A stretch of 5,076 bases of DNA from Actinomycetota bacterium (GTDB lineage: Bacteria > Actinomycetota > Acidimicrobiia > Acidimicrobiales > SZUA-35). The DNA is taken from positions 1 to 5,076 of the forward strand of contig JAQCHM010000271.1 in assembly GCA_027730885.1 (NCBI GenBank), read 5' to 3'. The position numbers and the translations under genes are program-made. Positions 1-5,076 of the stretch are shown piece by piece. The notes beneath the pieces were generated by a model, which saw only the letters and a program-made list of their open reading frames with translations, made no database searches and was not told the origin of the DNA. Each line of letters begins with the position of its first letter. The first letter of the stretch is position 1.

Positions 1-2
1 GG

Positions 3-62
3 TCGGAGGTGCTACACCTGGCGGGTGGAGAGGGGGACCTCTTCATGATCCCTTTCGATTGA
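3..62 (+). CDS. Possible 3' end of an upstream gene (partial, tentative)
   Basis: The third reading frame is open from the window edge to a TGA at 60-62. It encodes SEVLHLAGGEGDLFMIPFD, which looks more like a real protein tail than the Arg-rich translation of the frame ending at 46-48. Third positions are mostly G or C. The stop lies 11 bases before the chosen TTG start of the binding-protein gene and touches its Shine-Dalgarno site, a spacing typical of operons. I do not recognise the family. With only 19 codons visible this may be chance. If real, the binding-protein gene is not the first gene of its operon. Confidence 0.3.
   Translation, partial: SEVLHLAGGEGDLFMIPFD
26..45 (+). other. 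Small hairpin with GNRA-type loop upstream of the binding-protein gene
   Basis: Bases 26-33 (TGGAGAGG) pair with 38-45 (CCTCTTCA) over 8 bp with one G-U pair, around a GGGA tetraloop that fits the stable GNRA pattern. It sits about 16 bases before the Shine-Dalgarno site. It could be a 5'-leader mRNA stabiliser or part of an upstream terminator, although no T-run follows. It could also be chance inside coding sequence if the partial upstream gene is real. Confidence 0.3.
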
Positions 63-67
63 AGGAG
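62..67 (+). promoter_or_regulatory. Shine-Dalgarno site AAGGAG for the binding-protein gene
   Basis: AAGGAG at 62-67 lies 6 bases before the TTG at 74. This decides the start. The in-frame TTG at 59 lies upstream of this motif and has no comparable ribosome-binding site of its own, so translation should begin at 74, not 59. Confidence 0.75.
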
Positions 68-73
68 TGGAAC

Positions 74-1639
74 TTGTCCAAACAACGATTGCTGAGACTT
101 GCGTCGATGCTATTCGCATTCAGCCTGGTGGCTGCGGCCTGCGGCGGTGGCAGCGATGATGCCGCCGGCGAGACCGAGACCACCGAAGGCGATGGCACCA
201 CCGGTGGCGCCATCGACCTCGATGAACTCGAGGACGAGACCGAGACAACAGAGGCCGAAGTTGAGGGACCCGAGCCGACCAACATGGAGGAGCTCGAGGC
301 CGCATGGGCCGCTGACCGCCAGAAGGTCATCGATCGCATCACTGAAGAGGGCCTGGGCCTGGGCGCTGACGGCATCGTCACCGGACCCGGTGGCTTCACC
401 ATGGACACCACCGTCTGCCCCGCCAACTGGAGCGACACCCAAGGCCTGACCGACGACACCATCCTGTACGGGCACACCACCGCCCAGTCTGGCAACTTGG
501 CAGCCTACGGCAACATCGCCGCCGGCATGCAGTCGTACTTCAAGTACATCAACGAGAACGGCGGCATCGGCGGTCGCAACGTCGAGCTGATCGTCAAGGA
601 CGACGGTTACGTCGCCACCCAGACGATCGAACTCGTCGACCAGTTGCTGCAGTCCGACAAGCCGTTCATGATCACCACGCTCGGTTCGCCCAACACCTTT
701 GCGGTGTACGACACCCTGAACGAGAAGTGCGTGCCGCACCCCTTCGTGATGACCGGCCACCCCGCCTGGGGCGATCCGGAGAAGCATCCGTGGACGTGGG
801 GCGATCAGATGTCCTACAGCACCGAGGCCATCCTCTGGGGCACCTGGATCAAGACCAACATGGCCGACCGTTTGCCGGTCAAGGTCACCGGTCTGGTCAT
901 GGAGAACGACTTCGGTCTGTCCTATGAGGGCGGCATGAAGGTCTTCGCCGACGCCAACCCCGACGTCATCAGCGAGTTCGTCGCGGTCCGTCACGAGGCT
1001 GCTGCCCCGACCGTCACCAACGAGATGACCACCATCGCGGCCGGAAAGCCCGACGTGTTCATCGCCATGACCGCCGGCAACCCCTGCCTCCTGGCTGTTC
1101 AGGAAGCGGCTCGGGCCGGTCTGACCGGTGGTGACACCGAGCTGTTCATGCCGTCGGTGTGCAAGGACCCCAACGCCTACATGATTCCCGCCGGCGACGC
1201 AGCCGAGGGCTGGAACATCGTCGGCGGCGGTCTCAAGACCACCACCGATCCCCAGTACGTCGATGAGGTCTTCATCGCGTTCATGAACGACCGTTTCGAG
1301 GCCGATGGCCTCGACATCAGCGTCGGTCTCTACGGCACCGGCTTCGGGCTCTTCGCCTGGCCCGCCGTCGAGGCCCTCAGGATCGCCGCTGAGTTGGAGG
1401 GCGGTCTCACCCGTACCAACTTCGTGATCGCCGCTCGTGCGTTCCAGGGCAGTCACCCGCTGGCCCTCGACGGCATCGAGTTCGGCATGAACGGCAACGA
1501 AGATGCGTTCCCGATCGAGGGTTCGGACTTCGCGGTCTACGATGCCGCGGCCAAGAGCTGGATCCAGGTCGGCGGTGTCATCGACCTCAACGGTTCCTCC
1601 GGCCTCTGCGCCTGGAACAAGGATAAGAACAGCTGCTGA
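74..1639 (+). CDS. Branched-chain amino acid-type ABC transporter solute-binding lipoprotein
   Basis: This is the extracellular solute receptor of a HAAT-family ABC importer (LivK-like, periplasmic-binding fold type I). From TTG 74 it is 521 residues. The signal peptide runs MSKQRLLRLASMLFAFSLVAAAC, with the lipid-acceptor Cys at 23, so it should be anchored on the outer face of the cytoplasmic membrane. Residues 24 to about 65 are an acidic, Thr-rich linker with ETETTE at 33-38 and again at 55-60. A predicted helix (about 70-90) and a Gly-rich stretch follow. The binding fold starts near 127 (DDTILYGHTTAQSG); YFKYINENGGIGGR at 155-168 is the family signature. At 521 residues it is longer than typical LivK (about 370-420), the excess being mostly N-terminal. 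Six further Cys (115, 219, 338, 363, 512, 521) may form disulfides. It precedes the cognate permease genes. The family call is firm; the substrate (amino acids, amides, urea or other) is unknown. Confidence 0.93.
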   Translation: MSKQRLLRLASMLFAFSLVAAACGGGSDDAAGETETTEGDGTTGGAIDLDELEDETETTEAEVEGPEPTNMEELEAAWAADRQKVIDRITEEGLGLGADGIVTGPGGFTMDTTVCPANWSDTQGLTDDTILYGHTTAQSGNLAAYGNIAAGMQSYFKYINENGGIGGRNVELIVKDDGYVATQTIELVDQLLQSDKPFMITTLGSPNTFAVYDTLNEKCVPHPFVMTGHPAWGDPEKHPWTWGDQMSYSTEAILWGTWIKTNMADRLPVKVTGLVMENDFGLSYEGGMKVFADANPDVISEFVAVRHEAAAPTVTNEMTTIAAGKPDVFIAMTAGNPCLLAVQEAARAGLTGGDTELFMPSVCKDPNAYMIPAGDAAEGWNIVGGGLKTTTDPQYVDEVFIAFMNDRFEADGLDISVGLYGTGFGLFAWPAVEALRIAAELEGGLTRTNFVIAARAFQGSHPLALDGIEFGMNGNEDAFPIEGSDFAVYDAAAKSWIQVGGVIDLNGSSGLCAWNKDKNSC

Positions 1640-1675
1640 TCCGACACTTCTAGTTAGAATCGAGTAGTCGTGAGA

Positions 1676-1707
1676 GAGGTCGGGGGCCGATGATGGCCCC
1701 CGACCTC
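1676..1707 (+). terminator. Strong GC hairpin: partial terminator or attenuator between receptor and permease genes
   Basis: GAGGTCGGGGGCC (1676-1688) and GGCCCCCGACCTC (1695-1707) form a perfect 13-bp inverted repeat around a 6-base loop, GATGAT. It begins 37 bases after the binding-protein stop and ends 46 bases before the livH start. No T-run follows, only a pyrimidine-rich stretch (about 1708-1740), so it is not a classic intrinsic terminator. In HAAT operons the binding protein is usually needed in excess over the permeases. A leaky terminator, or a barrier to 3' exonuclease that stabilises the upstream message, fits that need. The structure is seen directly; the function is inferred. 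Confidence 0.7.
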
Positions 1708-1739
1708 CCTCGTTCTCTCCCGCCTCTGTTCTCCGTCCT

Positions 1740-1744
1740 AAGGA
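1740..1744 (+). promoter_or_regulatory. Shine-Dalgarno site AAGGA for livH
   Basis: AAGGA lies 9 bases before the TTG at 1754. It supports that start over any later in-frame start, which would cut into the first membrane segment. Confidence 0.6.
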
Positions 1745-1753
1745 CCCAGCCTC

Positions 1754-2692
1754 TTGGCTCTCTTCCTCCAACGTGTCTTCGATGGCATGTTCAACAGCGC
1801 CATCTACGCATCGCTGGCCATCGCTCTGGTCTTCATCTACCGGGCCACTGGATTGCTCAACTTCGCCCAGGGGGAACTGGCGACCTTCAGCGCCTTCGTC
1901 GGCTTCTTGGTCCTGGGTCCTCATGCGCCGCCGGTCGCGGGCGAAGGTCTCGTGAGCGTTTTGCCAGGACTTCCCTGGCCCGTTCCTCTCGCCATCCTCG
2001 GTGCGGTGGCCTTCGGTATCCTCGGGGGCGCCGCTGCTGAGCGTGTCCTCATTCGACCGATGCAGTCGAGACCCCTGCTGGCGGTGGTCAACATCACCAT
2101 CGGGCTGCTCATCGCGCTCAACGCCCTCACCGCCGAACTGTGGACCACGCGGCCTCGCATCTTCCCCAGTCCGTTCCCGTCCGAACCCGAGGACTTCATC
2201 GGCGTTGGGGGAGCCCGGTTGCGGTTCGAGACCCTCGGCGTGTGGGCAGCACTTCTCGGCGTCCTGGTGCTCTTGGGCCTCCTGCTCCGCCGAACCCGCA
2301 CCGGGCTTGCCTTTCGGGCCATCACCGCCAATCGGGAGTCGGCCCGGCTGGTCGGTATCGACGTCGGACGCACCCTGATGTTCGGTTGGGCCGTGGCGGG
2401 CGGTCTTGGTGCGTTGGCTGCGACGCTCGTCGCCGACGCCGTGCTGCTCGAACCCAACATGATGCTCCGGCTGATGATCTTCTCCTTCGCCGCTGCGACC
2501 ATCGGTGGTCTCGACAGTCCCAAGGGGGCCATTGTCGGGGCCATCATCGTCGGGATGACCCAGACGCTCATCCCTGGCTACACCTTCATTCCTTCCGAAC
2601 TCAGCCTGCTGCCGCCGCTGGTCGCAATGTTCCTGATCCTGATGTTCAAACCGACCGGGCTCTTCGGCGAACGTCAGGTTGAACGGGTATGA
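1754..2692 (+). CDS. livH: LivH-type branched-chain amino acid ABC transporter permease
   Basis: This is one of the two membrane subunits of a HAAT-family importer (BPD_transp_2 family); it pairs with the LivM-type protein encoded next. It has 312 residues, close to the usual LivH length. Family marks are RATGLLNFAQGEL (30-42, the NFAxGE motif after the first membrane segment), the cytoplasmic loop RTGLAFRAITANRESARLVG (182-201) that should contact the ATPase, IGGLDSPKGAIVG (250-262) and the C-terminal FKPTGLFG (298-305). About eight hydrophobic membrane segments can be counted. The TTG start at 1754 is backed by AAGGA at 1740. The gene follows the binding-protein gene after a 114-base gap containing a hairpin and overlaps livM by four bases (ATGA), so the two permeases should be translationally coupled. 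Family and role are clear; the symbol denotes the subunit type, not proven leucine transport. Confidence 0.94.
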   Translation: MALFLQRVFDGMFNSAIYASLAIALVFIYRATGLLNFAQGELATFSAFVGFLVLGPHAPPVAGEGLVSVLPGLPWPVPLAILGAVAFGILGGAAAERVLIRPMQSRPLLAVVNITIGLLIALNALTAELWTTRPRIFPSPFPSEPEDFIGVGGARLRFETLGVWAALLGVLVLLGLLLRRTRTGLAFRAITANRESARLVGIDVGRTLMFGWAVAGGLGALAATLVADAVLLEPNMMLRLMIFSFAAATIGGLDSPKGAIVGAIIVGMTQTLIPGYTFIPSELSLLPPLVAMFLILMFKPTGLFGERQVERV

Positions 2693-3723
2693 CCAACGAG
2701 GCCGTCGTCGTTCCCGAGGCTCCGCCCGAGCCCGCGCGGTCACTCCGCAGCCGGTGGCCGCAGGCGCTCGCAATCGTGCTGGTGGTCGCCCTCCCCTTCC
2801 TGGTCGACAGCCTCAACCTGCGGCGGTACGGCAGTCTGATCGTTCTGTCGCTCGGCGTCCTGGGTGTCGTGGTTGCCACCGGGTACACCGGTCTGATCTC
2901 GCTCGGCCACGGCGTCTTCGTCGGCCTCGGGGCCATGACCATGGGAGCGCTGCTCGACTGGTGGAACCTGCCGTTCATCCTCGCCGTTGTCGGGACGTTC
3001 CTGGTCACCACCGGGGTCGGGTGGCTGATCGGTCTGCCTACCTTGCGTGTCCGAGGCATCTATCTGGCGCTGCTGACGCTGGGGCTGGCGCTGCTCTTCC
3101 CCCCGTTGGTCAAGAAGTGGCCCGAGGCCAGTGGCGGCGTCAGTGGCCGGGCCATCGAGAAGACCCTCGACGCTCCTGCCTGGCTCGGGGAGCAGCACAC
3201 CATCACCTGGCGGTACTACTTCTGTCTGATCGTCTGCTTCGTCATGTTCTGGATGACTCGCAACGTGGTTTCGGGACGGACCGGTCGAGCGATGCAGGCG
3301 GTGCGTGACAACGAGCCGGCGGCCGCCAGTTTCGGCGTCGATCTGCCAAGGGCCAAGGCCGGCGCGTTCGGGTACTCGGCCGGGCTTGCCGGCGTCGCCG
3401 GCGCGCTCCAGGCGGTGCTCTTCCCGTTCGTGAGTCACGACCAGTACACAGTGTTCCTGTCCTTCCGGCTGTATGCCGCCGCGGTCATGGGTGGCGTCGC
3501 CGCCATCGCCGGAGCTTTGTGGGGCGTGGTCGCCCTGGTGCTGGTTCCCGCGGTCAACGACGCGTTCAAGCTGCTCGACAACGACGTCTTCGTGTTCGGT
3601 GTCGGCCTGATCGTGCTGACCTTCGTGTCACCCGACGGCATCGCCGGGTTGGTTCACCGGATTCGGGCGTCAGGCCGCATCGGCGAGTTCTGGAGGAATT
3701 TCCGGAGCCGTTACGCGGGTTGA
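2689..3723 (+). CDS. livM: LivM-type branched-chain amino acid ABC transporter permease
   Basis: This is the second membrane subunit of the importer, partner of the LivH-type protein. It has 344 residues, normal for the family. The N-terminal 22 residues are cytoplasmic-looking (acidic then Arg-rich), followed by about eight to ten hydrophobic segments. Signature stretches are GYTGLISLGHGVFVGLGAM (65-83), LPTLRVRGIYLALLTLGL (116-133), the cytoplasmic loop SGRTGRAMQAVRDNEPAA (195-212) followed by SFGVD (214-218), which should dock on LivG/LivF, and SPDGIAGL (314-321). The ATG start overlaps the livH stop as ATGA, which signals translational coupling and equal subunit dosage. A C-terminal tail rich in Arg (about 324-344) should lie in the cytoplasm. 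No ATPase domain is fused, so separate ATP-binding subunits are required. Confidence 0.94.
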   Translation: MTNEAVVVPEAPPEPARSLRSRWPQALAIVLVVALPFLVDSLNLRRYGSLIVLSLGVLGVVVATGYTGLISLGHGVFVGLGAMTMGALLDWWNLPFILAVVGTFLVTTGVGWLIGLPTLRVRGIYLALLTLGLALLFPPLVKKWPEASGGVSGRAIEKTLDAPAWLGEQHTITWRYYFCLIVCFVMFWMTRNVVSGRTGRAMQAVRDNEPAAASFGVDLPRAKAGAFGYSAGLAGVAGALQAVLFPFVSHDQYTVFLSFRLYAAAVMGGVAAIAGALWGVVALVLVPAVNDAFKLLDNDVFVFGVGLIVLTFVSPDGIAGLVHRIRASGRIGEFWRNFRSRYAG

Positions 3724-3729
3724 CGTCTC

Positions 3730-5046
3730 ATGTCACACGTTCGCCGGACCGCGGTGCCCTTTATGCTCCTGGTGCTCAGCGCGTGCTCACCGTCGTCGGA
3801 CCCCGACGTGGTGGTCGACGCCACGACGTTCCTCGAGACACCGAGCGCTGCTGCCGCCAGTGACCTGGCCGAGCAGATGGTGCGCTCCGGTGACCTTCGT
3901 TGGGTCCCATGGCTGCTCGACCTTCACCGCCTGGCGGTGTCCAAGGTTGTCGACACGACGGTTGCCGAGGGGTCGGCCGAGCTGTCGGGGATCGACCACG
4001 TCGACAGCAGACTGACCGATTTCCAGGTCTACGGCCAGTGGGCCCAGACCGAGGAGATCGACCCCGGCGTTGGCTACCGCGAGTGGAAGCTCGAGCTCTA
4101 CTCCCGGATCGACGACGAGTACCGAACGCTGCTTGATCAGATCCCCGACGATCTCCTTCTCAGCCAGGTGCATTGGGGTGGGGCGCCCCGTGGTGGAATT
4201 CCCGAACTCAACCAGCAGGAGCGGGTCCCCGCTTCCGATGCCGACTGGATGGTTCCCGAGGAGGTCGTGTTTGGTGTCGAGATCGACGGCGAGTCCGTTG
4301 CCTACCCGGTGCGCATCCTGGGCCACCACGAGCTGGCGAACGACGTCGTTGCGGGCAGACCGGTCGCATTGGTCTACTGCACGCTGTGCAAGACCGCGCT
4401 GTTGTTCGATTCGACCGTCGACGGGCAGGTGCTCGAGTTCGAGACGTCGGGGTTGTTGTGGAGCTCCAACAAGGTGGTGGTCGACCGGGAAACCGACACG
4501 TTGTGGCAGCACCTGAGCGGCGAGGCCATCGGCGGCGAGCTCTCGGGCACCCGACTCGAACAGCTCCCGGTGATCACCACGACGTGGGGCGAATGGCTGG
4601 CGGAGCATCCGGACACCGAGACCCTCACGTTGCCGGGTGCGACGTTCTCCCCCGACATTCCCGACCGTCCAGCACTTCGGTACGACTACTCGCCCGGCGC
4701 GGCCTATGCCTCGTACTACGAGAACGAATCGGTTTGGTTCCCCATTCTCGAGACCTCCGATGCGCTGGCGCTGAAGACCGAGGTCATCGGGCTGAGCGAC
4801 GGAGACCAACATCTGGCGGTGCCGTTGGACGAGCTGGTGGCCGCCGGTCCTCAGGAGATCGAGGTGGGTAACGTCCGCTTCCGACTGGAACCCACGTCGG
4901 TCGGGGTTCGGGCCTTCGACGACTCGGGGGACCCGATCCCCGTGTCGCAGTCATTCTGGTTCGCCTGGTACGGCCAGCATCCCGACACCGAGATCTGGCA
5001 GGCCCCCCTAACGTCTTGTCAGCCTGTTTCGCCAAGAAATTTCTGA
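3730..5046 (+). CDS. DUF3179-domain lipoprotein with YCxxC motif, function unknown
   Basis: This is a 438-residue predicted lipoprotein. The signal MSHVRRTAVPFMLLVLSAC has a good LSAC lipobox with the lipid-acceptor Cys at 19. Residues about 36-147 are mostly helical (RWVPWLLDLHRLAVS, YREWKLELYSRIDDEYRTLL) and resemble the HEAT-like N-terminal part I recall in longer DUF3179 proteins. The DUF3179 domain runs from about 148 to 424: GGAPRGGIPEL (150-160), YPVRILGHHELAND ending near 204, YCTLCKTALLFD with Cys217 and Cys220, SGLLWSSNKVVVDRETDTLW (240-259), SGEAIGG (263-269) and the closing HPDTEIW. The CxxC and nearby His199/His200 could bind a metal or act in redox chemistry, but no activity is known to me. 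The ATG lies six bases after the livM stop without a clear Shine-Dalgarno site, so it probably depends on reinitiation from livM. The last residues (427-438) do not resemble the family end. Confidence 0.85.
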   Translation: MSHVRRTAVPFMLLVLSACSPSSDPDVVVDATTFLETPSAAAASDLAEQMVRSGDLRWVPWLLDLHRLAVSKVVDTTVAEGSAELSGIDHVDSRLTDFQVYGQWAQTEEIDPGVGYREWKLELYSRIDDEYRTLLDQIPDDLLLSQVHWGGAPRGGIPELNQQERVPASDADWMVPEEVVFGVEIDGESVAYPVRILGHHELANDVVAGRPVALVYCTLCKTALLFDSTVDGQVLEFETSGLLWSSNKVVVDRETDTLWQHLSGEAIGGELSGTRLEQLPVITTTWGEWLAEHPDTETLTLPGATFSPDIPDRPALRYDYSPGAAYASYYENESVWFPILETSDALALKTEVIGLSDGDQHLAVPLDELVAAGPQEIEVGNVRFRLEPTSVGVRAFDDSGDPIPVSQSFWFAWYGQHPDTEIWQAPLTSCQPVSPRNF

Positions 5047-5076
5047 GTTCGGGAAGTTTCGTGTGCGTGTCGCGTT

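Noticed and set aside
7..19. AGGTG-CTA-CACCT inverted repeat near the window start
   Set aside because: It has 5-bp arms with a 3-base loop at the edge of the window; this is common by chance in GC-rich DNA and has no supporting context.
59..61. TTG at 59 as the start of the binding protein
   Set aside because: It lies upstream of the good AAGGAG site, has no ribosome-binding site of its own, and would add five residues before the signal peptide. TTG 74 is better placed.
1690..2040. Plus-strand open frame starting inside the loop of the 1676-1707 hairpin
   Set aside because: It has no Shine-Dalgarno site, overlaps livH in another frame, and its translation is Pro/Arg/Ser-rich with no family match.
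110..2773. Very long open frame (887 codons) on the minus strand opposite the binding-protein and livH genes
   Set aside because: It is opposite two confidently identified genes. Its translation is low-complexity, rich in Gly, Asp, Glu, His and Arg, with no recognisable domain, as expected from a frame kept open by high-GC codon bias.
2740..3438. Minus-strand open frame of 232 codons opposite livM
   Set aside because: It is a shadow of livM with Gln/Asp/Glu/Arg-rich sequence and no family features.
3787..4812. Minus-strand open frame of 341 codons opposite the DUF3179 gene
   Set aside because: The plus-strand gene has a lipoprotein signal and clear DUF3179 motifs; the antisense translation shows no domain.
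5036..5060. Hairpin GAAATTTC / GAAGTTTC at the end of the DUF3179 gene as a terminator
   Set aside because: The stem has only 8 bp, is AT-rich with one G-U pair, overlaps the stop codon and has no T-run after it. It is too weak to call.

Overview
The window reads as high-GC actinobacterial DNA. G or C dominates third codon positions, two of the four main genes start with TTG behind purine-rich Shine-Dalgarno sites, and both exported proteins are lipoproteins. The solute-binding protein has a VAAAC lipobox followed by a Gly/Asp/Glu/Thr-rich linker, a style I associate with Acidimicrobiia (Ilumatobacter- or Microthrix-like lineages). That placement is inference from style, not from a marker gene.

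Layout, all on the + strand: (1) 1-73 is a short leader that may hold the last 19 codons of an upstream gene ending at 62. (2) 74-1639 is a branched-chain amino acid/amide-type (HAAT family) ABC transporter solute-binding lipoprotein. (3) 1640-1753 is the only real intergenic gap; it contains a perfect 13-bp GC-rich hairpin and a Shine-Dalgarno site for the next gene. (4) 1754-2692 is a LivH-type permease. (5) 2689-3723 is a LivM-type permease that overlaps livH by ATGA. (6) 3730-5046, six bases after livM, is a lipoprotein with a DUF3179 domain carrying a YCxxC motif. (7) 5047-5076 holds nothing I can call.

Together the genes encode most of one importer. The lipid-anchored binding protein captures solute outside the cytoplasmic membrane, and LivH and LivM form the heterodimeric channel. 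The two ATPases (LivG and LivF) are not in the window and must lie elsewhere, probably just outside it. The substrate cannot be read from the sequence. The hairpin after the binding-protein gene probably makes that gene more highly expressed than the permeases. The most unusual point is the DUF3179 lipoprotein, placed as if it were part of the transporter operon. Nothing here proves a new system, but that association is the best lead. No RNA genes, mobile elements or CRISPR arrays were seen.
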